Position numbers and translations under genes: made by a program. From Septoria linicola (lineage: Eukaryota > Ascomycota > Dothideomycetes > Mycosphaerellales > Mycosphaerellaceae): DNA of 64,000 bases. The notes below the pieces were generated by a model. That model was not told the DNA's origin, did not search any database, and was given only the letters and a program-made list of their open reading frames with translations. The DNA lies in contig CP099419.1 in NCBI GenBank assembly GCA_024114885.1, forward strand, positions 62,001 to 126,000, written 5' to 3'. Positions 1 to 10,490 of this stretch are shown piece after piece (the first letter of the stretch is position 1; the number at the start of each line of letters is the position of its first letter).

Positions 1-3000
1 GCTCTTCCTTACTCGAGTTCTAAGGATCTTCTTAACTTCCTATTTACTCTAGTAGTCTACGAGTAGTATACTCTCTACCTACGTCTCGCTACTCTTCTAA
101 GGTTCTAGAAGTAATATATAAAATACGTTATAGATAAGAGCGTCTAGTAGTAGGGCTAAGTAGTACGCCTACTTTCCTACTATATTAATTACCTTAAAAG
201 GCCTAGTAAACTTATCTACTAACTTCTTTAAAGGAACCTTTAATCGTAGGTTCTTTATCGATAGTAAGACTATATTACTAACCTTATATTCCTTAGCCTA
301 ATACCTATTATTAAAGTATCTAGCCTACGCCTCGCTTACTTCTCGCTAGCGTTTACTTAGCGTCTTATAGTTCTTCTTTAATCTTTCTATAGCTTCCTTA
401 GTAGCTAGTATCTCTCTTTTAGGAAGCGCGCTCTAAGCTTCTCGCCTACTCGTTACTAGCTCTAGATTAAAACTATATAGCGCTATAAATAGTAATATCT
501 TTAGTATCGTATATATACTATTATTATATACGAACTCGGCTTGTACTAGTAGGTCTACCTAGTTATCTTGTTACTCTACGTAGTAGATACGTAGGTAAGT
601 CTTAAGCGTCTAATTCGCTCTTTCGGTTTACCTATCTATCTATAGATAGAACGCTATACTTAGCTTACGCTTTATATACGTCTCGTAGTAGAAGTTAGAC
701 TAGAACTAACTCGTAAATATAGACTCTCTATCGCTAATAATACTTATAGGTATACTATAATACTTAATTACTTCTAATATTAAGACTCCTATAAGGTTAC
801 TACTCGTATACCTCTTTATAGTTAGTACGAAGATAACTATCTTTATATATTAGTCGACGATAACTAGAATCGTATTATATACGTATACTCCTCGCTTACT
901 TAGTAGAAGGTCTATAATAAAATCCTAAGTTAATTCTTAGAATAGACGATCTAGTATAGGTAGCGTAGTTAGCTTACTATATAGTCGATAGCGACGCGCC
1001 TTTATCTTCTAGTAACTCCTATAGGATTCTATATATTATATAATATCCTTAGTTATCTCTAGCTACTAGTACTTCCTCTATACTAGCGAGATAGTCTTAT
1101 CCTTACTAAAATAGCCTATAAAGATATCGTTATAATATATACGAATTACCTACGTCTATAAGGTATAGTCCTTAGGTACGTATAGCGAATCGTCTACCTA
1201 GAGGTTTTCTTCTCTTATAGTATATTACTCGAATCGGCTACTATTACTTATCGCTTACGAGTATACTACGCTTATACTTAGCTTAGCTTATACTAGCGCG
1301 CGAGTATATCTAAGGATCAAGTCTAAGATATTTATATATAGCTCTTCGCTCTTAGTAATTATACCTACTACTCGTATAGGCGTTAAGAACTACTACTATA
1401 GGTTAGAGTTAGTACTTCTCTCTATTAAAGAATACTATTCTTTATAAGTCGTATAGATATAAGCTACGAGCGGTCCGCCTACGTCTCTCGTACTCTAATT
1501 ATCTTATAGCTATAACTTAGTCTATAGGGTAGATAGTAGGTTAGTTACCTCTACTACCTCCTTAGCGTAATCGCTACGCCTCGATAGCGTATTAGCTAGG
1601 TTTCGCTTATCTACCTTATACGTTATAACGAAGTCGAATAGGGCTAGGAATATAGCCTAATAGGCTTACCTACTAGTTAACTTCTTTACGTCTATAAACC
1701 TACGAAGGTTAGTATAGTCGACTAGTACGTCGATCGTATATAGAGCGCCTTTAAGGTACGGCCTCTACGCTTTAAAAGCCTTAACTACTATAAGAAGCTC
1801 CTTATCGTATACCTTATAATTATACTCTATAGTAATTATCTTTCTAGATATAAATATAATAGAGTACTATTTAGACCTAAAGAGTTAGCTAAGGATTATA
1901 GTAATTACGTAATTAGAGGCGTCGCTCTCGACTTATAACCTAAGCGTAAAGTTAAAGTACCTTAGTAGTAGTATTATAGAAAAACGCTTTTTTAACTTAG
2001 TAAACGCCTACTTCTCTTATATAGTCTACTTGAGTAGGCCTAGCTTCTTACCTACTACGGCGCTCTTAGATAACGCTATAAGGAGAGATACTACTCTAGA
2101 GTATTTAAAAATAAAACGCTAGTAGAAATTAGTAAACCTAAGAAAGAATTAAACCTCTACGAGCGTTATAGGCGTTAGCTACGCCGCGATTACGTCTATC
2201 CTATATAGATCTATCGTAACCTCTCTAGTAGTTACTACGAAGCCTAGGAAATCGACTTCCTTCTACTAGAATTTATACTTTACTCTTTAAGTATAGAGTC
2301 TAAACTTCTAGAGACGCGTAAGTACGTCGTATATATCGCGTATATAGTCTACGCGGCTCTTACTATAGATAAGGATATTATTAAGATATACTACGTAGTA
2401 CGTATTAACTAAACCTACTAGAGTATAGTTAATATACGCCTAGAACGTAGCTAGAGCGTTAGTTAGGCTAAATAGTATTATCTTATATTAGAAGTAGCTA
2501 TAGCGCGTATAGAACGTAGTCTTCTAGTAGTCGCTAGGCTTAATACGAATCTAATAGTATATATCTATAAGGTCTAGAGTCGTAAACTATATAGCTCCTA
2601 TAAGCCTATCTAGCGTCTCGCTAATTAAGAGAAGTAGGTACTTATTCTTAATAGTAATTTCATTTAACTCTTAGTAGTCGATATATAGCCTTAGTTTACT
2701 ATCCTTCTTTAGTATAAATAGGATAGGCGTACCTACCTCGCTAACGCTATGCTCGATCTAATCGTACTTAAGGCTTATAGTAAGGTACTTTTTTAATTCC
2801 TCTAGCTCCTTACCCGACTAGTAATATAGTAGCCTAAAGAGTAGAACGGTACCTAGACGTAGCTTAATCGTATACTCTACGCTATCTACTAGCTTACTCT
2901 TTATCTCTTCTATTAGGTTTAGGACGTTAAAGAACTATTAGAACTTAGAGAGAAGAAGGTTAATCTCTTCGCCTATCTTACTTATTACTACTATATATAT

Positions 3001-3540
3001 AGTTAGTATATACTTCAAGTCCTTAAAAAACTTATAGGCTTCTCTAACTTTAACGTTTTTAAAAGTATCGCTATAGGTCTACTTATCTAAGCCGCTATCG
3101 ACTTGTATACGATAAGTACGCCTCTATAGCCGACCTAAGATTATATTAGAGGTTAGTATATCGTAGATATAAAAGATTACGCCTACTATACGCTCTACTC
3201 CTATAGAGTCTACGAGCTATACGCGTATATAGTATACGCTATAATAATACTCTAATTCTCTAGTAAACAAGGTAGCTAGAGGTAAGGTAGTATTAGTTCG
3301 AGCTATAATACTATATTATAAGATAAAGGATCTTAATACTACGTTAATATTAGTAGTATTATTAAGAAGGAATTAGGCTAGCTTAAGCCTATCCTACGCC
3401 TCGACTACGCCCTCTAGGTAAGTCGTATTTACGACTTATATAGAGAGGTATATATCGCTACTAAGTTCGGTAGCTAGAGATCGTAGTCCTTCTCTAATAC
3501 CTTCTCTTTTTTAGCGTCTCTATAGTAACCTTACGTACTA
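1..3540 (-). pseudogene. pol: gypsy-1 pol: protease-RT-RNase H-integrase-chromodomain (decayed, cut by window)
   Basis: One minus-strand frame carries the whole pol order. The protease-like region lies about 3,480-3,140. The RT begins near 2,750 with ILKKDSKLRLYIDY, followed by LNEITIKNKYLLLLI. Its catalytic box reads YLNNILIYS at about 2,374-2,398, where the family has YLDD: both aspartates are now asparagines, as RIP of TGAT would give. RNase H follows (SRKIITIEYNYKVYDKELL, about 1,860-1,790), then the linker ending NLANTLSRR near 1,580. The integrase zinc region is at 1,150-985 with its histidines turned to tyrosines, and the core starts DFIIDLLPSKRGVYVYNT near 935. The frame runs to VDYQSKQEVKKILRTRV at the window edge, a chromodomain start. 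Such chromodomains direct integration to modified histones in related elements; that is family knowledge. Clearly non-functional here. Confidence 0.9.
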
Positions 3541-3559
3541 ATAGCTTCTTACTATTAGC

Positions 3560-4670
3560 TCGAGCGCTTTAGTTAGAGTAGATAGAATTAGTACTAATAT
3601 ACCTCTTCTACTTATAGCTATAGTATTCTAAATACTTATAGCCTATAATAGAGCGAGTAGAACCTTTATCGCTAAAGCGACGCGTACTATTCTCTTCTAG
3701 ACTATTATCGCGTCTACGCGTAGAAGCGTTACTCTCTACGCGCTTACGCTTCGAGTATATATCGCGCTCGTAGTCTCTATTACTCTAGCTTCTACCCTAG
3801 TTATACTATATAGAGATTACTCTATTAGCTTACTCTAGGCGCCTTACTAACGTAACTAAATTAGCGCGCTTATTAGGTATAGTATAATTCTTAATAATCT
3901 CTTATCGAAGCGCTAGCTTTAACTTTATAAGAAGCTAGTATACTAGCTACGCTTCGGTATAGTTACCTAGTTAAGACTCTAAGTAGCCTAGCTCTATAGC
4001 GAACTAGCGTACCCTTTAGCTCTTACCCTATTAGGCCTTCTTATACTCGACTATTACGAGGATTATATAATTCGCTTAATCCTCGATAACGTTATAGATA
4101 AAGCGTTTAAACTTAGTCTAAGTATAGTCTAGAGGTATTACCTTAGAGTGTTCGTTATACTAGGTCTTCTACGCCTTACCTACGAGCTATATAATACTAT
4201 ATAGGACCTTCGAATCCTCTATAATAAACTCTTATAGACTATTAAGGAAGATTACTTTAAGACTATAAATAAACTCTCTCGCCTCTTAGACTATCTCGCT
4301 TTAAAAGATATAAGGTTCTCTAACTTTAGGACCTTTATATCGCGTATACGACGCGCTATCGTAAAGTATACTATCTATAATACTAGTAGTAGCGTTGTCT
4401 TTAGAATTACTAATATTAAGAGTACTAAGAGTATTTAAGAATAGAGATTCTAACTCTATAAGGAGCTAAGTATTCTCTCGTCGTAGAGCGCGTACCTCTA
4501 AGCGACGACGTAGTTCCTAGTTCTTAGCCTTAAGCTATATACGCTCTACGTATATACTATCTTTAGTTATACTAGTAGACTTCTACTCCTAAACCTTATT
4601 AGTATCTATAAAATTATCTTAATTATCTACTTTACCTATTATAAGCTCTAGTAGCGCCGTACCTACGTTA
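3560..4670 (-). pseudogene. gag: gypsy-1 gag (decayed)
   Basis: Minus-strand frame upstream of pol. Around 4,600-4,300 it reads as a basic, glutamate/arginine/leucine-rich stretch (RRRLEVRALRREN) likely to be a coiled coil, followed by a segment ending YKGPKVREPY and a gag-like helical region to about 3,900. This is the arrangement of fungal chromovirus Gag proteins, which coat the RNA in the cytoplasmic particle. A zinc knuckle expected near 3,650 cannot be read with confidence, because RIP turns TGT/TGC and CAT/CAC codons into TAT/TAC. The start codon is not visible since ATG is converted to ATA. It would be expressed with pol in one transcript. Assignment rests on position and composition as well as sequence. 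Confidence 0.65.
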
Positions 4671-4893
4671 CGTTAAAGAGCTATAGGCCTCTATAGATTA
4701 CTACTCTTAGAAAGAGAAGAATTAGAATTATAAAAGAGATATATAGTAATATATAGAGCGTTTTCCTAATAAGACTATTAGAATATTATAAGACTAATTC
4801 TTACCTCCTTTTAGATATATATACGTACTATAATTATACTATACGCTAAGCCTATAAGCCTAAGGCGTATCTAACCTTTAACCTTACCTAGCT
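4671..4893 (-). other. gypsy-1 leader or LTR remnant
   Basis: A stretch of about 220 bases between the readable gag frame and the copia-1 junction. It should hold the 5' leader and perhaps part of the 5' LTR of gypsy-1, but there is no second copy in the window to define LTR ends, and no primer-binding site can be read. The junction with copia-1 lies between about 4,885 and 4,905, where similarity to copia-2 (reverse complement of about 26,240) stops. Confidence 0.35.
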
Positions 4894-4894
4894 C

Positions 4895-7800
4895 TTATAA
4901 GAAGAAAGCCTAATACTCTAGAAGTATTTCCTTATCTAGCTAACTATTCTAATCTAACTTAAGCCTAATTAGCTTTAGCTTCTAGTTAAATCTATTAAGT
5001 TCTTAAGATACTTTCCTCTTTCTAAGAGTTTATCTTAGAGCTATCTACTCCTAATCTATCTCTATAGTTTCTTAGATAGAATTCTTAGATTCTTTCTTAA
5101 CTTTCTTTTAGTCTAGGAATTTTCTATACTCTCCTATATCTTCTAGTAGAGATAGAAGTTATATAAAGAGTTTCTTTCTTTCCTAAACCTATACTAATAG
5201 CTAAGAAGGAGAAGGCTTCTACTAGTCTAGACTAGGAGTACCTAGGGTACTTCTACTAGCTTATAGAGTAGGCTAGCTAATAGTTCTTAGCCTTCTAATA
5301 GATCTTCTTTCTAGAGCTAAACTAGAGAGATTCTTAATCTTAATATTTAAGTCTAATTCTCTATCTAGCTTATCTTTAAAGAAGATTATATTAGTATACT
5401 ACTTAATAGCCTTTATATCTAGCTCCTAGAACTTCTATATCTTTACTATATTATTATAGTATCTAATAAATATAGTATTCTTTTCTCTATTTATTAGTTT
5501 ATTACTCTTTACCTACTAAGGCTATACTCTTATATCTATATATACTATAGCTCTATATCTCTATACCTTAAGGTAGGAGACTATTAGTTTAATCTTATTA
5601 AAAGCTTTATTAGATAAGAGCTTGAATCTATTAATATTAGATCTATTTAGGAGCTTGTTCCTTATATATACTTATACTTTAAAAGCTTCTAGCTAAAACT
5701 TAATAGGTATCTTACTCTCTTTAAGTATTACTCTAATAGAGGCCTCTAATATTTAGATAGACCTCTTAACTACTCTATTCTAGAGTAAATTATAGGCCTT
5801 AGTTAGCTTAAGAGTAATTCTAAAGTTCTTCTTCTACTATTTAATTAAAATAGTAATTTCTCTAGTATTATTAGCTCTTATAGACTTAAGAAGTACTACT
5901 AACTACCTTTCTACTTTAATCCTCTAGTTCTAAAGAGTAGTTAGTATATCTAATCTAGCTTTAAGTAGAAATACCTATTTCTTTTTAAGAAGTTATTAAT
6001 AATCTTAAGCTACTATATAAAACCTTTTACTAATAATAGTAATAGTCTATAGATATCTACTAATATAAGAGCTAACCTTTTAGGTCTTCTCTTAATAGAC
6101 TTACCTAGGTATTTCTTTATTTTACCTATTATATAGATTCTATACTTATACTCTTCCTAGTTAGGAATTAGAATTCTTTCTTTTAGGTTAGTAACTTTAT
6201 AAAGGTTTAAGAGTAACTCTCTTCTAAAGTATATAAATCTTCTATACTATAGCTTCTACTATTTTAGATCTTTCTCTAATAAGATAGTATAGGTATTATT
6301 AACCTCTATAGGATTATATAGTAAGTAATATAACTTTTCTTATAAAAAAGATAATATCTTACTAATAAATAGAATACCTCTAACTAGCTTAGTCTTTATA
6401 ACTATTTAGCTATCTAGAGAGGTAAGAGTAAAATTAGGCTTTTAGACTCTAAATTACTTACTAAACTAATTCTATAATATAAGATTTACTTTAAGATTAG
6501 GAATAAATAGTACTTTATTAAGTAGAACTTCTCCTTCTAAGATTCTCTTTATCTATACTAGTCTAGAGTAGGTTATATAGAGGTATCCTCCTCCTATCTT
6601 AATCTATACTTTCTTTCTTAGTAGTTTTACTAATCTAAAGAAGGATAGTTAGTTAGTTATATAAGATAAGGTATAGGAATCTAAGAGCTATTTTTAGAGT
6701 AATAACTTGCTTTTAGCCTTAATTATAGAATAGGCTAACTTATTTTAATTATTATCTTCTAATAGAGAATTATTATTACTTCTAGAACTAGAATAAGTTC
6801 TAGAATTAGAACTAGAACTAGACTCCTAGGCTAAAAATCTTTTCTTTAGAAGCTTTCTAGACTTTTCTATTCTCTAAAACTATTTACCTATTCTCTAGAT
6901 AGCCTTCTTTAGCTTATTATATAATAATAACTTATAGATAGCTTTCTTAGTATATCTAGTATTCTTTAGTAAAGAGGATCTTCTATTCTTCTTTTTAAGA
7001 AATAATTTTTAAGAGTCTTTCTAGTTCTTAGTACTATTTCTTTACTAGGATAGTTTCTTAATAGTAAAAAGATTAGGACAATCTTTTAACTAGTACTTCT
7101 CCTTCTTATAAAGCTAGTATATTAGTAGAGACTTTCTTTAGTAGAGCTACCTAGGATAGAATATAGCTATACCTATATCTATCTTATCTAGGTTATCTCT
7201 TACCTCTTAGGACTTAAATAGAAAAAGAATAGTATCTATATCTAAGGATAGTTAAGTTATAATAGTATCCTTAGCTATTTAGTATAATATAGGTAGAGAC
7301 TATAGAAGATATTTTAGCCTTTTCTCTTAGCTCTAGTAGTAAGTTTCCTAAGAATTAATTTTAGTAATCCTCTTACCTAGGCCTCTAAGGTATCTCTATA
7401 CTTCTCTAATTATCTTATTAGATAATATCCTATATATAATAAACTACTTAATTAGACCTATAGTATAGGACTTTAGGACTCTATTATACTTATTCTAGAG
7501 GATTACCTATATCTTAGCTACTAATATAGTAATATACTATATCTCTAGCTCTATCTTATTATCTTTACTAATACTATATCTAATACTAAACCTATATACT
7601 AATAGATAACAACTACTCTAATACTAACCTCCTAGGTAGGTATAAGAGTAGTTATTATAGAACAAGACCTATTCGGAGAGTAATAGTCTTATAATACGTA
7701 TATTAACTAGTAGTAACGAGCTTAAACTAGCAGCTCTAGGACTAAGAGCCTTATACTAGGACCGTAGGACATTAAATTAATTAAGTAGAGTAAATATTAC

Positions 7801-8470
7801 TATCTTAGAAACGAGCTACTATCTTACTTTTATACTAAAACTACTAAGTATAGTATATAGGTAGGCCTTTACCTTACTAATACTATATTGTCTTTTAAGA
7901 AGTATTAATTCTAAGTAATATATATCTAGAGACTAGTGTCCTACTAAACTATATATAGGTTCTCTCTAATAATTAGTTAGCTAATTACCTAGAACTAGTC
8001 CTTTCCTTCTAGCTTATCTATCTATAGCTTAAACTATTTCTTCTAGTTAGTTCTATCTAGGATTAGAATCCTTTAGCTCTTCTTATCCTCTTAGTCTATT
8101 ATAGAAATAGGTAAATAGAATAAATAATTAGTAGAATACTTTAGACTAGCTAAGGATTCTAGAGAAGAGTAATTTCTTATAGTAGAGAGACTAGCTCTAA
8201 AGGATAGAGATTCCTTATATTTAGAAAATTACTAAGACTTAGATCTTTCTCTCTTAGTAGAGTTTCTACTACTAGGTAGTAGGAAGGCTAGGTAGCCTCT
8301 TCTAACTCTAGTAATACTAGGTATAATAGTAGAGAACTAGGTAGGTATTAATAGAGTAGAAACATACTACTATCTTATAGAGATCTTTACTAACTTATAT
8401 ACTACTAGGTATAAACTAGCTTCGTTAGTAATATAGTTAGAGAAACTTCTAGGCTCTAAATGTTTTCTAT
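4895..8470 (-). pseudogene. copia-1 Gag-Pol, N-terminal part (decayed, interrupted)
   Basis: Minus-strand copia polyprotein matching copia-2: gag at about 8,470-6,900 (with the solo LTR at 7,600-7,879), protease and GAG-pre-integrase at about 6,750-6,200, integrase core at about 6,150-5,600, then the integrase C-terminal part and linker to 4,900. The reverse transcriptase and RNase H are missing because the copy is truncated. Stops are nearly all TAA/TAG at former glutamine codons. The serine-rich segment near 6,780-6,840 corresponds to the region of copia-2 at 24,345-24,410. The integrase would insert the cDNA copy in the nucleus in a working element. Start of gag is approximate. Confidence 0.8.
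7600..7879 (-). repeat. Solo LTR of family A in copia-1
   Basis: 280 bp nearly identical to the LTRs of elements A and B, same orientation, with no internal sequence. It is flanked by the 4-bp duplication atac (7,596-7,599 and 7,880-7,883). It is the product of LTR-LTR recombination after an insertion into copia-1, so copia-1 was already there. Both termini are TA..TA, the RIP form of TG..CA. Confidence 0.93.
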
Positions 8471-8545
8471 AAACTATAAGGGATATAAGTAACCTATACT
8501 AATATAGGTTACTCCTATTTAGTATATAAACCTAGGCTTATAACC

Positions 8546-8822
8546 TATTAAAAGTAGAGAGCGTATTATATACTATATAATATTAAGGAGAGTATAGCGT
8601 AGTAAAGAAGAATAGAGGATTAATCTTAAACTAACTTATATATATAGTATAGTAGTAATATACTAGGAACTAAATATAAAGTTAATTAAGTTAGTTATCT
8701 AAGAAGAGAAGAAAGAGAAGCAAGATATACCTCTTACTAAGCCTTAGGTAGATACCTTAGGTATCTAGAACTATACTTAGATATCTATATCTAGACTAAC
8801 TATCTAGGATATATTCTTAATA
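8546..8822 (-). repeat. copia-1 5' LTR (277 bp)
   Basis: Reverse-complement match to 41,897-42,173, the 3' LTR of copia-2; both are 277 bp. The minus strand starts tattaagaata and ends acttttaata, with RIP-altered TG..CA ends. Just inside it (minus strand, below 8,546) lies aggttataagcc, in the place of the primer-binding site. Confidence 0.9.
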
Positions 8823-8867
8823 TACTCTATATTTATTAGATATTTTACTATTATAGAGATTATTATA

Positions 8868-9345
8868 GTCGTCGATAGAAAGAGCGCCTTCTAAAAGCTA
8901 CGTATTATTAGAATCGTTAGAAAGTAGAATATCTAGAACGTAGAGTCGAAGAGATAGTAGAGTAGGAGTTAGTTACTCTACGATTATATTAAGATAGTAG
9001 ATAATAAGATTACCTTATTATTACTAATAGGTAGTTACGGCTAAAGTACTATTCTATATAGTACGCTATAAACGTAACTATCGCTATCGTTCCTAGTCGC
9101 GCTCTTAACGTATATATACTACTTTAGCTACGACGTTAGAAGATAATAGACGACTACGTTTTAGAGATATATTAGAATAATATTATATCTCGAAGATAGT
9201 AGTTAGGATACGACCTTAACTTTCTAAAAGAAAATATAGATAGTAATATACCTAGATTTTAAGAGAATTTTACTATTACTATAGAAGGCGTATAGGAGGT
9301 ATTAAGAGCTAATTAAAGTATATAGGATAGCTACTTATAGTACTA
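8868..9345 (+). pseudogene. Unidentified decayed open frame
   Basis: About 155 codons on the plus strand remain in one frame if TAA/TAG are read as former glutamine codons. I do not recognise the product. A segment GSYGxSTILY near 9,030-9,060 superficially resembles a nucleotide-binding loop, but the key lysine position holds a stop that RIP would derive from glutamine, not lysine. The stretch lies between the copia-1 LTR and a hairpin and is not repeated elsewhere in the window. It could be a fragment of a host gene or of another transposon, or a chance frame. Confidence 0.25.
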
Positions 9346-9355
9346 AGTAGAATAT

Positions 9356-9408
9356 AGAATACTCTACTAGCTAGTAGGAGTTTTAATTACTAGCTAGCCG
9401 AGTATTCT
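9356..9408. repeat. Inverted repeat / hairpin
   Basis: Two 21-base arms (9,356-9,376 and 9,388-9,408), starting agaatactc and ending gagtattct, matching with two mismatches around an 11-base loop. It is the only clear hairpin in the unassigned region. It could be a terminator-like fold, or the centre of a small inverted-repeat element; no matching outer ends were seen. Confidence 0.6.
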
Positions 9409-9466
9409 ACTTCTTTTAATCTACTAGAGGTTATCTTCTAAATAAAGGCTCTTACGAGTTAGAGCC

Positions 9467-9915
9467 TCTTTATTATAGCTAGGCCCTTTATTATAGCTAG
9501 GCCCTTTATTATAGCTAGACCCTTTATTATAGCCGGCCTCCTTATTATAGCTAAGCGCTTTATTATAGCTAGGCTATTTATAATAGCTAGGCTATTTATT
9601 ATAGCTAGGTCCTTTATTATAGCTAGGCTCTTTATTATAGCTAGACCCTTTATTATAGCTAGCCTCTTTATTATAGCTAAGCGCTTTATTATAGCTAGGC
9701 TATTTATTATAGCTAGGCTATTTATTATAGCTAGGCTCTTTATTATAGCTAGGCCCTTTATTATAGCTAGACTCTTTATTATAGCTAGACTCTTTATTAT
9801 AGCTAGCTCTCTTATTATAGCTAAGCGCTTTATTATAGCTAGGCTATTTATTATAGCTAGGCTATTTATTATAGCTAGGCTCTTTATTATACCTAGACTC
9901 TTTATTATACTTAGA
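9467..9915. repeat. 18-bp minisatellite with higher-order pattern
   Basis: About 25 head-to-tail copies of an 18-bp unit, tttattatagctaggccc and variants. The period is exactly 18 at the points measured (9,481 to 9,499). The variant containing aagcgc recurs at 9,553, 9,679 and 9,823, 7 and 8 units apart, and is followed each time by two units with ggctattta, so blocks of 7-8 units were amplified. One plus-strand frame (FIIARP) and one minus-strand frame are free of most stops, and the unit is a multiple of three, so a former coding repeat is possible but not shown. There are no spacers, so it is not a CRISPR array. Confidence 0.92.
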
Positions 9916-10195
9916 CCTAATTACGACGCTAAAGGCTACCGACTACGCGACGTAGTTATATAATAATACTACGTCGTAGAGATAAATAGAAGAGTACGTT
10001 TAAGAGCTCTATATACGTAGAGTATAGAGATATATATTTCTTAATAAGAAGTATCTAGTATATAACGTTACTATATTATTCTAGAGCGTAATCGACTCTT
10101 TATTATACTTAGACCTAATTACGACGCTAAAAGCTACCGACTACGCGACATAGTTATATAATAATACTACGTTATAGAGACAAATAGAAGAGTAC
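9898..10195. repeat. 198-bp tandem repeat, unit 1 and left half of unit 2
   Basis: Unit 1 runs 9,898-10,095. Unit 2 starts at 10,096 and is cut after 100 bases by element A at 10,196. Each unit begins ctctttattatacttagac, which resembles one unit of the adjoining 18-bp minisatellite. No coding sense was found. Confidence 0.92.
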
Positions 10196-10474
10196 TAATA
10201 GATAATAACTACTCTAATACTAACCTCCTAGATAGGTATAAGAGTAGCTATTATAGAACAAGACCTATTCGGAGAGTAATAGTCTTATAATACGTATATT
10301 AACTAGTAGTAACGAGCTCAAACTAGTAGTCCTAGGACTAAGAGCCTATACTAGGACCGTAGGATATTAAATTAATTAAGTAGAGTAAATATTACTATCT
10401 TAGAAACGAGCTACTACCTTGCTTTTATACTAAAGTTACTAAGCACGGTATATAGGTAGGCTTTTACCTTACTA
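10196..10474 (-). repeat. Element A 3' LTR
   Basis: 279 bp, TA..TA ends (RIP form of TG..CA). Differs from the right-hand LTR mainly at C/T and G/A positions, as expected from independent RIP of identical copies. Confidence 0.95.
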
Positions 10475-10490
10475 ATCCTCCCTTTCTTAG
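10475..10490 (-). other. Polypurine tract of element A
   Basis: On the minus strand ctaagaaagggaggat abuts the 3' LTR. This is where plus-strand DNA synthesis is primed in LTR retrotransposons, and it fixes the element's direction. Element B has the same tract at 27,832-27,847. Confidence 0.75.

Larger units (their letters stand above)
1..4893 (-). mobile_element. Ty3/gypsy chromovirus (gypsy-1), RIP-degraded, 3' end beyond window
   Basis: A minus-strand LTR retrotransposon. Reading the minus strand from right to left gives gag, protease, reverse transcriptase, RNase H, integrase and the start of a chromodomain, the order of Ty3/gypsy chromoviruses. The window edge cuts the chromodomain, so the 3' LTR lies outside. 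On the right the element meets a copia copy at about 4,893. No second LTR copy is available, so its 5' LTR cannot be delimited. All in-frame stops are TAA/TAG in positions expected from RIP of CAA/CAG codons; no frameshift is needed over most of pol. Family assignment is confident, the right boundary is approximate. Confidence 0.9.
4895..8822 (-). mobile_element. Ty1/copia element copia-1, 3'-truncated, split by a solo LTR
   Basis: Reverse complement of the copia-2 sequence from about 23,630 to 26,240, plus a 5' gag region and a 5' LTR that copia-2 lacks. The part from mid-pol to the 3' LTR is missing; the break lies near 4,895 next to gypsy-1. A family-A solo LTR with its 4-bp duplication (7,596-7,883) interrupts it in the gag region. 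Together the two copia copies cover the complete element. Confidence 0.88.

Noticed and set aside
9020..9070. Walker A / helicase motif in the unidentified frame
   Set aside because: The position of the essential lysine holds TAA, which RIP derives from CAA, not from a lysine codon; the following sequence shows no helicase motifs.
9467..9915. CRISPR-like array
   Set aside because: Units are directly adjacent with no spacers, and the sequence is eukaryotic (RIP, LTR elements).
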